Source: Kocuria sp.
Lineage (GTDB): Bacteria; Actinomycetota; Actinomycetes; Actinomycetales; Micrococcaceae
Reading direction: 5' to 3'
Length of the DNA stretch: 64,000 nucleotides
Assembly: GCF_030530945.1 (NCBI RefSeq)
Contig: NZ_JAUMTZ010000002.1
Span: 209,944-273,943, forward strand
The notes under the pieces are model-generated. The model did no database searches. It was not told where the DNA came from and saw only the letters and a program-made list of their open reading frames with translations. The position numbers were made by a program, and so were the translations under genes. Positions 15,729-24,186 of this stretch are shown in pieces (the first letter of the stretch is position 1; the number at the start of each line of letters is the position of its first letter).

Positions 15729-17354
15729 CTACTTCTTGACGATCGTTTCCTGGTTCACAGCGGTCGCGCCCATGGCCTCGTGCTCCTCGACACCGGGTTC
15801 GATCCCGTGCCTGGAACCGTGGAAGTCGCGCTTGACCTCGGCCACGGCCGTCTTCAGCGCGTCCACGGCGTCGCCCTCGAGCTTGCCGGTGGCGTTGATC
15901 GAGTCCATCACGTTGGTGGTCCGGCGCACCTGGTCCAGCAGCGCGCGCTCGAACTCGGAGACGTTGGCGACCTCGACGTCGTCCAGCTGCCCGGTGGTGC
16001 CGGCCCAGATGGAGACCACCTGGTCCGCCACGGGGTACGGCGTGTACTGGGGCTGCTTCAGCAGCTCCATGAGACGCTCGCCGCGGGTCAGCTGCTGGCG
16101 GGAGGCCGCGTCCAGGTCCGAGGCGAACATGGCGAACGCCTGCATGGAGCGGTAGGACGCGAGGTCCAGCTTCAGCGTGCCGGAGACCTTCTTCATGGCC
16201 TTGACCTGCGCCGCACCACCCACGCGGGACACCGAGATGCCCACGTCCACGGCCGGGCGCTGGTTGGCGTTGAAGAGGTCCGACTGCAGGAAGATCTGGC
16301 CGTCGGTGATGGAGATGACGTTGGTCGGGATGAACGCCGAGACGTCGTTGGCCTTCGTCTCGATGATCGGCAGACCCGTCATGGACCCCGCACCCAGCTC
16401 GTCCGAGAGCTTGGCGCAGCGCTCGAGCAGACGGGAGTGCAGGTAGAAGACGTCACCGGGGTACGCCTCGCGTCCCGGCGGGCGACGCAGCAGCAGGGAG
16501 ACCGCGCGGTACGCCTCGGCCTGCTTGGAGAGGTCGTCGAAGACGATCAGAACGTGCTTGCCGTTGTACATCCAGTGCTGGCCGATGGCCGAGCCGGAGT
16601 AGGGCGCCAGGTACTTCAGGCCCGCGGACTCCGAGGCCGGGGCCGCCACGATGGTGGTGTACTCCAGCGCGCCGTTGTCCTCGAGGGTCTGGCGCACCGC
16701 GGCGATCGTGGAAGCCTTCTGGCCCACCGCCACGTAGATGCAGCGCACCTGCTTGTCCGTGTCTCCGGACTCCCAGTTGGCACGCTGGTTCAGGATGGCG
16801 TCCACGGCGATGGCGGTCTTGCCGGTCTGGCGGTCGCCGATGATCAGCTGACGCTGACCGCGGCCGATCGGGATCATGGCGTCGATCGCCTTGATGCCGG
16901 TCTGCAGCGGCTCGTGCACCGACTTGCGCATGGTCACGCCCGGAGCCTGCAGCTCCAGCTCGCGACGGCCGTCTGTGGCGATGGGGCCGAGGTCGTCCAG
17001 GGGCTCGCCCAGGGGATCGACCACGCGGCCCAGGTAGCCCTCGCCCACGGGCACGGAGAGCACCTCGCCGGTGCGGTGGACCTCCTGGCCCTCCTCGATG
17101 CCCTGGAAGTCGCCGAGGACCACGACGCCGATGTCGCGGGTGTCGAGGTTCAGGGCCAGGCCCAGCACCCCGTTCTCGAACTTGAGCAACTCGTTGGCCA
17201 TGACGGAGGGCAGACCCTCCACATGGGCGATACCGTCCGCGGCGGACGACACGCGCCCCACCTCTACTCGTTCCACGGTGCCGGGGTCGTAGGACGCTGC
17301 GAAATCGTTCAGCGCGCTACGGACCTCATCGGCGTTGATGGTCACATCGGCCAT
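15729..17354 (-). CDS. atpA: ATP synthase F1 alpha subunit
   Basis: The non-catalytic nucleotide-binding subunit of F1, 541 aa. It has Walker A GDRQTGKT (173-180), Walker B region HVLIVFDDLSKQAEAYRAVS, the family signature LLLRRPPGREAYPGDVFYLHSRLLER, and the arginine finger in PAVDVGISVSRVGG. The start MADVTINADEVRSAL at 17354 follows a GGGACAG sequence; the frame is open further upstream but that extension is not conserved. A 171-bp spacer separates it from atpH. No other feature is evident in that spacer. Confidence 0.97.
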   Translation of the reverse strand: MADVTINADEVRSALNDFAASYDPGTVERVEVGRVSSAADGIAHVEGLPSVMANELLKFENGVLGLALNLDTRDIGVVVLGDFQGIEEGQEVHRTGEVLSVPVGEGYLGRVVDPLGEPLDDLGPIATDGRRELELQAPGVTMRKSVHEPLQTGIKAIDAMIPIGRGQRQLIIGDRQTGKTAIAVDAILNQRANWESGDTDKQVRCIYVAVGQKASTIAAVRQTLEDNGALEYTTIVAAPASESAGLKYLAPYSGSAIGQHWMYNGKHVLIVFDDLSKQAEAYRAVSLLLRRPPGREAYPGDVFYLHSRLLERCAKLSDELGAGSMTGLPIIETKANDVSAFIPTNVISITDGQIFLQSDLFNANQRPAVDVGISVSRVGGAAQVKAMKKVSGTLKLDLASYRSMQAFAMFASDLDAASRQQLTRGERLMELLKQPQYTPYPVADQVVSIWAGTTGQLDDVEVANVSEFERALLDQVRRTTNVMDSINATGKLEGDAVDALKTAVAEVKRDFHGSRHGIEPGVEEHEAMGATAVNQETIVKK

Positions 17355-17525
17355 CTGCTGTCCCTGCTCTCTACGTCGTGTGATCATCGCGTGAGCAATG
17401 ACCAGGCTTGTTCTTGTCGCGGTGCGTGGTCCCACCGCCGTGCGACCGGGCGTCCGATCCGCAGAGGGGATGGTCTGTCCCGGTGACTCCGGCCGCCGGC
17501 ACTGCCTGCCCGCTCCACGGGACGA

Positions 17526-18338
17526 TCAGGCCCCGATCCGCTGCTGCAACTGGTCCAACCGGTGCGTGACGGTGCCGTCGATGACCTCTTCCCCCACCTG
17601 CACCCGCAGTCCGCCCACGAGGGACGGGTCGGTCTCGGTGGTGAGCTTGAGGTCCCGGCCGTACAGGCGGTTGAGTCCGTCCCGCAGCCTGGCGAGCTGG
17701 TCCTCCCGCAGCGGGCGGGCGGATGAGACGCGAGCGATCCAGCGCTGCTGGCGGTCCGCGATCCACTGGGCGAAGTGCTCGAGCAACCGCCCGGGCAGCG
17801 CGCCGCGCGGTTCGCTCACGGCCCGCTCGATCAGCAGCGCCGACTCCTCGGATCCCCCGGGCATGAGCCGCCGGGCCAGAGCGATCTTGGCCTGCGCACT
17901 CGCGCGGGAGTCGGAGAAAGCCCGCTGGATTTCCGCGGAGCGGTCGAGCATGGCCTTGAACCGGATGAGATCGTCCACGACCGCCTCAAGGGCGTTGCCG
18001 CCGCCACGGTTCTCGGCGGAGACCGCCGCGACCTGCACGGCCGAGTGCTCGATCCCGTCGCCCAGCTCACGCTCGGTGGCGCTGCGCCGGGAGGCGAGCT
18101 CCGCAACAATCTCCACGACGGTGGGCTCCGCCCGACCGTCGAGCAGCGAGTGCACGAGCCGGACGCGGTCCGCGGCAGAGCGGGACGGGTCCGTGAGCGC
18201 CCGACGCAGCGCGCCGTTCTCGTCCACGACGTCCAGAACCTGGAACAACTGCCGCGTGATTTCGGGACGCGCGGACGCGGCCCACTGGTCCACGTCCACG
18301 GACAGCGGACGGTGGGTTGCGTTCGATGCTTCTGCCAT
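17526..18338 (-). CDS. atpH: ATP synthase F1 delta subunit
   Basis: Connects the top of F1 to the peripheral b stalk (OSCP homologue). It has 270 aa, the longer actinobacterial form (E. coli has 177). The C-terminal part carries the conserved LRDGLNRLYGRDLKLTTETDP followed by VGGLRVQVGEEVIDGTVTHRLDQL. The ATG shares a base with the atpF stop (TAATG), so translation is coupled to the b subunit. Confidence 0.94.
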   Translation of the reverse strand: MAEASNATHRPLSVDVDQWAASARPEITRQLFQVLDVVDENGALRRALTDPSRSAADRVRLVHSLLDGRAEPTVVEIVAELASRRSATERELGDGIEHSAVQVAAVSAENRGGGNALEAVVDDLIRFKAMLDRSAEIQRAFSDSRASAQAKIALARRLMPGGSEESALLIERAVSEPRGALPGRLLEHFAQWIADRQQRWIARVSSARPLREDQLARLRDGLNRLYGRDLKLTTETDPSLVGGLRVQVGEEVIDGTVTHRLDQLQQRIGA

Positions 18339-18889
18339 TACCGTGCAGCTCCCGTACGGCCCTGCTCGGCGTCCAGGTCCACCAGGAAGCGGTCGACCAC
18401 GCGGTTGGCGCGGTCGTCGTCGTTCAGGGACTCCCCGACGATCTTGGACGCGAGCTGCGTTGCCAGGGTGCCCACCTCGTCACGCAGGGACACCACGGCC
18501 GCCGCACGCTCGGCCTCGATGGCCTTGTGGGCGTTCTCGGTGATCCGAGCGGACTCGAGGTTGGCTCGGTCCTTGAAGTCCGCCAGGATCTTCTCGCCCT
18601 CGGAGCGGGCTTCCTCGCGGATCTTCTGGGCCTCCAGCCGGGCACTCTCGAGCTGCTGGTTGTACTCGTCGCGAGCCGCCTTGGCCTCCGCCTGAGCGGC
18701 CTTGGCCTTGGCAAGTCCACCCTCGATGGCCTCGGTCCGGTCCTTAAAGACCTTCTCGAACGCCGGAACGATGTACTTGATCGCGATGAAGAGCAGAATC
18801 ACGAACCCGATGGCGGTAACCAGCATGTCCGCGTTACCGGGGAGCAGGGTGCTCTGACCCTCCTCAGCTGCCGACACCATTGCGTTCAT
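18338..18889 (-). CDS. atpF: ATP synthase Fo b subunit
   Basis: The peripheral stalk subunit, 183 aa. It has one N-terminal membrane helix (residues ~22-45, MLVTAIGFVILLFIAIKYIV) followed by a long charged Ala/Glu/Lys-rich helix that forms the right-handed coiled-coil dimer. Start at the first ATG, with AGGAATC about 9 nt upstream; a second Met at residue 4 is possible. It lies between atpE and atpH as in all F-type operons. Confidence 0.94.
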   Translation of the reverse strand: MNAMVSAAEEGQSTLLPGNADMLVTAIGFVILLFIAIKYIVPAFEKVFKDRTEAIEGGLAKAKAAQAEAKAARDEYNQQLESARLEAQKIREEARSEGEKILADFKDRANLESARITENAHKAIEAERAAAVVSLRDEVGTLATQLASKIVGESLNDDDRANRVVDRFLVDLDAEQGRTGAAR

Positions 18890-18937
18890 GAGCGCGATTC
18901 CTGTTCTCTAGTTAGGACGTGTGCGATGGGCGTTGCC

Positions 18938-19141
18938 CTACTTGATGAACGCGAGGACCAGACCCAGGATGGCCAGGGCCTCGACCACGGCGAAGCCCAT
19001 GAAAAGCAGGGGCTGCAGGACGCGCTGGGACTCGGGCTGGCGGGCCACGGACTGCATGTAAGCCGCGAAGATGAGACCCACACCGATGCCACCGCCGATG
19101 GCAGCGAGACCGTAGCCAATGACGCTGAGCGAACCTTCCAT
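18938..19141 (-). CDS. atpE: ATP synthase Fo c subunit
   Basis: The proteolipid of the proton-driven c-ring. It is a 67-aa two-helix hairpin with the glycine-rich first helix (GLAAIGGGIGVGLIF), the polar loop RQPE (34-37) that contacts gamma/epsilon, and the proton-carrying Glu54 in GFAVVEALAIL. The glutamate and the lack of a sodium-binding pattern indicate a proton-coupled enzyme. The ATG has an AAAGGAAG Shine-Dalgarno. A perfect 18-nt palindrome lies between atpB and this gene. Confidence 0.97.
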   Translation of the reverse strand: MEGSLSVIGYGLAAIGGGIGVGLIFAAYMQSVARQPESQRVLQPLLFMGFAVVEALAILGLVLAFIK

Positions 19142-19224
19142 GAGGGATGCTTCCTTTCTGGGTGCCCGCCGGAGCGGGCCGTGGTGGCCGTCACGTGAAT
19201 CGTGGACGGACGTCGGTCAGTCAG

Positions 19225-19242
19225 AGCGGCCCGCGGGCCGCT
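19225..19242 (-). repeat. Perfect 18-nt palindrome between atpB and atpE
   Basis: AGCGGCCCG/CGGGCCGCT is a perfect palindrome in the 115-bp gap between atpB and atpE. In RNA it would give a compact hairpin just upstream of the c-subunit gene, which must be produced in roughly tenfold excess over a. It may be a processing or stability element. Confidence 0.5.
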
Positions 19243-19256
19243 GCTCCTTCGTGGGG

Positions 19257-20048
19257 CTAGTGCCCCTCCTGCAGTGCACCCTGAACGTACACGGCGAACA
19301 GCAGGGTGAAGATGTAGGCCTGGAGGACCTGGATCAGGACCTCCAGGAAGTAGATGAAGATCCCGAGGACGATCCCGAAGAACGAGCCGCCGATTCCGAG
19401 CACGCCTCCCACCTCCGTGGCGAGGAACGCCGTGAGGGCCGCGGCAACCATCATGGCCATGTGACCGGCGAACATGGTGGCGAACAGACGCAGCGCGTGC
19501 GTGACGGGGCGGATGATCATGTTCGAGAGGAACTCGAGCGGGATCAGGATGATGTAGAGGATCTTGGGGACGCCAGGGGGCATGGTCATCTTGGCCATGA
19601 AGTGCCCGAAGCCGTGGCGCCGGATGCCGGCCGCGACCCACACCACGTAGGCGATGGCCGCCAGGACGTAGGCGGAGCCGGGGTGGGAGAACGTGGGGAG
19701 CTGGAGCACCGGGATGGAGCCGAAGAGGTTGTTCACCAGGATGAAGAAGAAGAAGGTGAACAGCAGGGGGACGTAGGGACGGAAGTCCTTCTCCCCGATG
19801 ATGTCGCGGCCGAGGCTGTTGCGGACGAAGCCGTAGCCCATCTCGCCCAGGTACTGGCCCTTGGAGGGGACCATGGCGCGACGCCGGACCACGTACAGGA
19901 AGAAACCCGCGATGAGCACCACCGACAGCAGGATCAGCAGCGAGTGCTTGCCGAAAGCGAAGGACCCCACTTCGAAGAACGGGGGAAGATGCGCATCTTC
20001 CGGGGACGGGGCCACGAATTCGGCCGGAATCCTCAGGGCGGGGTTCAA
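19257..20048 (-). CDS. atpB: ATP synthase Fo a subunit
   Basis: The stator channel subunit that passes protons to the c-ring, 263 aa with about six membrane helices. The essential arginine is Arg187 in THALRLFATMFAGH, and the C-terminal helix reads VLIQVLQAYIFTLLFAVYV. The start is a TTG at 20048, supported by an AAAGGA Shine-Dalgarno 7 nt upstream and by the family N-terminus (PAEF.APSPEDFHLPP-like). It is the first structural gene of the atp operon; AtpZ-like and hypothetical genes precede it. Confidence 0.95.
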   Translation of the reverse strand: MNPALRIPAEFVAPSPEDAHLPPFFEVGSFAFGKHSLLILLSVVLIAGFFLYVVRRRAMVPSKGQYLGEMGYGFVRNSLGRDIIGEKDFRPYVPLLFTFFFFILVNNLFGSIPVLQLPTFSHPGSAYVLAAIAYVVWVAAGIRRHGFGHFMAKMTMPPGVPKILYIILIPLEFLSNMIIRPVTHALRLFATMFAGHMAMMVAAALTAFLATEVGGVLGIGGSFFGIVLGIFIYFLEVLIQVLQAYIFTLLFAVYVQGALQEGH

Positions 20049-20078
20049 TACGGGTCCTTTCTGCGGTGTCCAGACCGG

Positions 20079-20459
20079 TCACGCTCTGGGCTGGCCGCCC
20101 AGATCAGATGACTTCCTTGTCTCCGACGGGCTCTTCTGCGGGGGATCCTCGCGGTGCAACGCGTCCCTCATGTGGAGGTAGCCGAGGTAGACACCGGCGG
20201 ACGCCCCGAAGACTGCTCCCGCGATCACGATCCACGCGGTTCCCAGGAGGTGATCCAGGCCCCAGCCTATCAAACTCCAAAACGCCGCACCGACCACGAC
20301 GTACAGGAGCACGGCGAGTCCTCCGGCCAGCCCGCCCTGCTCCACGAGCTCCCCCGCGGTGGAGAGGGACTCCCTGCGCGCGGATCGGGTGAGCCGCTCG
20401 GTGACGGTCTCTCGCCCACGGCCTCCGGTGGGGCGGGGCGTGTCGGACTGCTCGTTCAC
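20079..20459 (-). CDS. AtpZ/AtpI-like membrane protein
   Basis: A 126-aa protein with a charged N-terminus and two hydrophobic helices (GLAGGLAVLLYVVVGAAFWSLIGWGLDHLLG and AWIVIAGAVFGASAGVYLGYL), matching the small AtpI/AtpZ family found at the head of F-type operons and implicated in Mg2+/Ca2+ supply or c-ring assembly elsewhere. The GTG start overlaps the stop of the upstream gene (GTGA), and atpB follows 30 bp downstream. The role is inferred from family and position. Confidence 0.8.
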   Translation of the reverse strand: MNEQSDTPRPTGGRGRETVTERLTRSARRESLSTAGELVEQGGLAGGLAVLLYVVVGAAFWSLIGWGLDHLLGTAWIVIAGAVFGASAGVYLGYLHMRDALHREDPPQKSPSETRKSSDLGGQPRA

Positions 20460-21076
20460 GGCGTCTCCTCCGCGTGGTGGGCGGGCTCGTCCTCCCGGTG
20501 GGAGGGTGCCCCACTGGGGTTCGCGGGCTCTTCCCGGGCCGGGGGCGGAAGCAGGGCGGCCTCACGGCGGGAGACCCTGCGGGTGAGGTCCACGAAGCAC
20601 GCGCTGGCCACCACGTGGACCACCAGCGCCGCGCACAGGAACGGTGCGGGTTCCAGCCAGGCTGGTTCCCCCGGCACCAGCAGCAGCCACCCGAGCACCA
20701 GGACCTTCACGAGGTACAGGAAAGCCAGCGCGGGAGCCGTGGCGGCGGGGGCCACACGGAACATCTGGGCGGAGACCAGGGCCGAGGCGGCCGAGCTCAC
20801 GGCGAGCAGTCCTGCGCCCAGGCACACGGAGCGCAGCCCGGGGCCTCCCCCGCCCAGGTAGGCCACCACGATCCCTGCGGCACCCAGGAGCAGGACCAGT
20901 GCGGAGGCCGCACGCACTCCCCGGCCGTAGGACGCGGGACCGGGGTGGGCGGCGTCGTCGTGTGCCGGGGGCTGCCCTCCGACGGGGGCGGACGCGGCAG
21001 CCACCTGCGACCCGTCCGGGTGCGGCGTCACCTCGGACGGCCGCCCGGCCGCGGGGCGGTTCGACGCGGCGGTCAC
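20456..21076 (-). CDS. Hypothetical four-helix membrane protein upstream of the atp operon
   Basis: A 206-aa protein. Residues 1-55 are polar and disordered; then four hydrophobic segments follow (around VRAASALVLLLGAAGIVVAYL, LGAGLLAVSSAASALVSAQMF, LAFLYLVKVLVLGWLLLV and FLCAALVVHVVASACFV), and a polar tail of ~35 residues. Position and topology match the AtpI-like gene that lies between the sugar-1-P transferase and atpB in mycobacteria (the Rv1303 position), though I cannot confirm homology by eye. It overlaps both neighbours through GTGA junctions, so it is translationally coupled on both sides. Confidence 0.72.
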   Translation of the reverse strand: MTAASNRPAAGRPSEVTPHPDGSQVAAASAPVGGQPPAHDDAAHPGPASYGRGVRAASALVLLLGAAGIVVAYLGGGGPGLRSVCLGAGLLAVSSAASALVSAQMFRVAPAATAPALAFLYLVKVLVLGWLLLVPGEPAWLEPAPFLCAALVVHVVASACFVDLTRRVSRREAALLPPPAREEPANPSGAPSHREDEPAHHAEETP

Positions 21077-22191
21077 GGCCGGGACCCCTGCGACGTGGAG
21101 CGGGCGCGGGCGAGCAGCGCGGGTGCTGCGAGGTAGGCCACCACCACGAGCACCACCGCAAGACCCGCCAGAACGGATCCCGTGCCGTCCGCGCGCAGAC
21201 CGTAGAGCGAGATCACGCTGACCACCAGGGTCGCGAGGGTGACCACGAGGGAGGACCCCACGTGCGAGAGACCCGCGTCCGTGAGCCGCTGGTAGACGTG
21301 CTGACGGTGCGGCTTGTACCAGACCTCACCACGGCGGATGCGGAGCACCAGGGTGACCGCGGTGTCCGCGAGGTAGATCAGCAGCGGGGGCAGCAGGTAC
21401 TCCACGTACACCCCGGAGAGGAATGCGCCGATCGCGACCGCGGCGATGGACCCGCCCAGGACGTAGGATCCCACGTCACCCAGGAAGACCGTACCGCGCC
21501 CCAGGTTCCAGGGCAGGAAGCCCAGGAAGGCCCCCGCGAGCACCAGCCCCGCGCAGACCAGCCACGGCATGTCGTTCACGCCGCCGGCCCAGGCGTAGAG
21601 CAGCCCCACCACGCCGCCGTGCAGCCCCGAGATCCCGTTGATGCCGTCCATGAAGTTGGCGATGTTGACGTACGCGACCGTGGCCACGACCCCCACGGGC
21701 CACCACCACGCCGGGATGCCCAGGACCGTGATGAGCGCTCCCGTGCCGAGCGCCCCGAGGAGGGCCTGCACGGCGAGCCGCAGCCCGATCGACACCCCGC
21801 GGTAGTCCTCCGCCCACCCCAGGGCGGCGCTGCCCGCCATCATGGCGAGCACCACGAGCGCGATCGAGCGGTCCACGGGGATCAGCCCGCTCAGCAGCGC
21901 CAGTCCGTAGCTGAGCAGCAGCGACAGCGCCACGGCGAGACCCATCCCGCGCAGCACGGGGCGGGAGTGGGAGGACCTGTCCGAGGGGATGTCGATGATC
22001 CCCCAGCGAGTGAGCCACGGCTTCACCACGAACGGGAGCACGAGCGAGAGGACGAAGGAGAGCACGAGGGTCCAGGGCGCCAGGTGCAGCACCTGGCGCA
22101 GCGCCTGGCCGTCGGAGAGCGCGGCGGGTCCCGTAACGAGAGCCGGCAGCGCGGCGAGCGGCGGGGCGGAGAGCGGCATCAGGATGCTCAC
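21073..22191 (-). CDS. MraY/WbpL-family sugar-1-phosphate transferase
   Basis: A polyprenyl-phosphate sugar-1-phosphate transferase, 372 aa with ~10 membrane helices, that loads the first sugar of a surface glycan onto the lipid carrier. The catalytic loop reads IANFMDGINGISG, closer to the WbpL type (NFMDG.NGI) than to WecA. The acidic pair of the second loop is GWAEDYRG, with Glu-Asp where Asp-Asp is usual. The loop near residue ~290 reads RIRRGEVWYKPHRQHVYQRL, with the family HR.H motif. The start is the GTG at 22191 overlapping the WbpM-like stop; the frame is open far upstream inside that gene. This position is occupied by a WecA (rfe) homologue in mycobacteria. Confidence 0.88.
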   Translation of the reverse strand: MSILMPLSAPPLAALPALVTGPAALSDGQALRQVLHLAPWTLVLSFVLSLVLPFVVKPWLTRWGIIDIPSDRSSHSRPVLRGMGLAVALSLLLSYGLALLSGLIPVDRSIALVVLAMMAGSAALGWAEDYRGVSIGLRLAVQALLGALGTGALITVLGIPAWWWPVGVVATVAYVNIANFMDGINGISGLHGGVVGLLYAWAGGVNDMPWLVCAGLVLAGAFLGFLPWNLGRGTVFLGDVGSYVLGGSIAAVAIGAFLSGVYVEYLLPPLLIYLADTAVTLVLRIRRGEVWYKPHRQHVYQRLTDAGLSHVGSSLVVTLATLVVSVISLYGLRADGTGSVLAGLAVVLVVVAYLAAPALLARARSTSQGSRP

Positions 22192-24158
22192 GGGCGGGCC
22201 TCCGGGTCTGCATGGTCCGGCGCGGGGTTCTCGACGTGGGGCGTGGGGTTCTCGGGGCCGGGTGCGGTCTCCGCGGGCGCGGACGACGGCGCGGCGCACT
22301 CCGCGGCGCGCGGCACCGAGAAGTCCGTGATCCGGGGCTGGGTGCTCACGGTGACGGTGGGGATGGAGCCCGTGAAGAGCATCCCCCCGCGGACCTTCCA
22401 CACGTGGCGGTCCAGGTTGGCGGGGTCCAGGCGCTCGGCCCTCGCGTGGGAGATCTTGGGGTGGAACGGCCGCTCGTCCGTCTCCCCCGTGCCGATCAGG
22501 TCCTCGTGCAGCTTCTCGCCGTGGCGCAGGCCTGTGATCTCGATCTCGATGTCCTCCCGCCCGGACATGGCGCGCAGCCGCCGGGCGATGTCCAGGATCC
22601 GCACGGGCTCGCCCATGTCCAGGATGAGCACCTCCCCGCCGCGGGCGATGCCCCCGGCCTGGATCACCAGCTGGCAGGCCTCGGGGATGGTCATGAAGTA
22701 GCGGGTGGCGTCCGGGTGGGTGACCGTGATGGGCCCGCCCTGGCGGATCTGCTCCGCGAACAGCGGGAGCATGGACCCGCGGGAGCCGAACACGTTGCCG
22801 AAGCGCACGGAGGCGTAGCGCTTGCCCGTGCGGTCCCCCGTCCACGCGGTCAGCTTCTCCGCCACCCGCTTGGAGTGGCCCAGCGCCGTGGTGGGGTTCG
22901 CGGCCTTGTCCGTGGAGATGTTCACGAACACGTCCACGTCCACGTCCGCGGCCGCGCTCAGCACGTTGAGGGAGCCCAGGACGTTCGTCTTCCACGCCTC
23001 GTCCGGGTACTGCTCCAGCAGCGAGACGTGCTTGAGCGCCGCGGCGTGGAACACCACCTGGGGCCGGCGGTCCCGGAACACGGCGGAGAGGGCGTCCGCG
23101 TCGCGGATGTCGCACAGCACGGTGTCCCGGCCGTCCAGGAGCCCGCGCCCGGTGATGGAGATCTGGGTGGCCTGCAGGCCGGACTCGTCCCGGTCCAGCA
23201 TGATGAGCTCCTCCGGCTCGAAGCCCACGAGCTGGCGGCACAGCTCGGAGCCGATCGAGCCCCCGGCCCCGGTGACGAGCACCCTCCTGCCGCTCACGTA
23301 CCCGGCGATCGACTCCACGTGGATGTCCACGGGGCGCCGGCCGATGAGGTCCTCCATGGACACGTCGCGCAGGTCCACGCTCTGCTGGGCGCCCGTGAGC
23401 ATCTCGGTGAGCGGCGGGACGGTCATCACGCGGGTGCCCGTTCCGGCCACGGCGTCCGAGACGCGCTGCATGGTGCGCGGGTCAACGTCCGCGACGGCCA
23501 CGATCAGCACCCCGGCGCGCGTGTGCTCCAGCACCGAGGCGGCGTCGTGCAGGGTGCCCATGACCGGCACGGAGGAGATCCGCAGGTGCTTCTTGGCGGG
23601 GTCGTCGTCCAGCAGGGCCACGGGCAGGAACCCGGAGGCCGGGTCCTGCATCATGCGGTGGACGAGGAAGGTGCCCAGGGCCCCCGCGCCGAACACCACC
23701 ACGTGCTGGGCCTGGTCCCCCGGTTTGGCGGTGGACTCCTGGTACATCCGCTTCAGGTAGCGGAACGCGGCCATCAGCAGGCACGCGAACGGGAACGCGA
23801 TCAGGCCCAGGGAGCGCGGGACCCACAGCCTCACCCCGAACACCAGCAGCACGCTCTCGAGCAGGGCCGCCACGATCACCGTGACGACCACCAGCAGCTT
23901 GGCCTCGTCGAAGCTGCCGAAGGAGTACCGGCCCTTGTAGAGGGCGAAGGAGAAGCCCACGAGCAGCTGGAGGACCACGGCCACCACGCAGGAGACGACC
24001 ACCCCGCCCACGGAGACGAGATCCACGTGGAGCTCGAACCGCAGGAGCACGGCCACCCACAGGGCCACGATCCACGCCACGGAGTCCAGGATCATCTGGA
24101 TCCACAGCCACGCGACCGGCTTGTCCGCTCGGGGGGTGGTGCTCACGGGATGGGGCAT
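22188..24158 (-). CDS. WbpM/FlaA1-type UDP-sugar 4,6-dehydratase (membrane-anchored)
   Basis: A 656-aa membrane-bound SDR enzyme, probably a UDP-GlcNAc 4,6-dehydratase making a 4-keto-6-deoxy sugar nucleotide. Four N-terminal membrane helices (~16-140) precede a first Rossmann-like domain (VVVFGAGALGTFL) and the catalytic SDR domain with the NAD(P) motif TGAGGSIGSE and the active-site run NISTDKAANPTTALGHSKR. The Met/Tyr that normally precedes ..K by four residues appears to be Leu. The C-terminal ~60 residues are Pro/Ala-rich. The ATG at 24158 has AAAGGA 11 nt upstream; a GTG at codon 5 is an alternative. The sugar-1-P transferase overlaps its 3' end. Confidence 0.88.
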   Translation of the reverse strand: MPHPVSTTPRADKPVAWLWIQMILDSVAWIVALWVAVLLRFELHVDLVSVGGVVVSCVVAVVLQLLVGFSFALYKGRYSFGSFDEAKLLVVVTVIVAALLESVLLVFGVRLWVPRSLGLIAFPFACLLMAAFRYLKRMYQESTAKPGDQAQHVVVFGAGALGTFLVHRMMQDPASGFLPVALLDDDPAKKHLRISSVPVMGTLHDAASVLEHTRAGVLIVAVADVDPRTMQRVSDAVAGTGTRVMTVPPLTEMLTGAQQSVDLRDVSMEDLIGRRPVDIHVESIAGYVSGRRVLVTGAGGSIGSELCRQLVGFEPEELIMLDRDESGLQATQISITGRGLLDGRDTVLCDIRDADALSAVFRDRRPQVVFHAAALKHVSLLEQYPDEAWKTNVLGSLNVLSAAADVDVDVFVNISTDKAANPTTALGHSKRVAEKLTAWTGDRTGKRYASVRFGNVFGSRGSMLPLFAEQIRQGGPITVTHPDATRYFMTIPEACQLVIQAGGIARGGEVLILDMGEPVRILDIARRLRAMSGREDIEIEITGLRHGEKLHEDLIGTGETDERPFHPKISHARAERLDPANLDRHVWKVRGGMLFTGSIPTVTVSTQPRITDFSVPRAAECAAPSSAPAETAPGPENPTPHVENPAPDHADPEARP

Positions 24159-24186
24159 CGGGGAAGGGTCCTTTCGGGGGTGGGGC

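Noticed and set aside
12666..17486. A 1606-codon open frame antisense to the atp genes
   Set aside because: It is the complement of atpC-atpD-atpG-atpA, rich in His/Val/Leu/Arg/Gly repeats, with no conserved domain; produced by codon bias at third positions.
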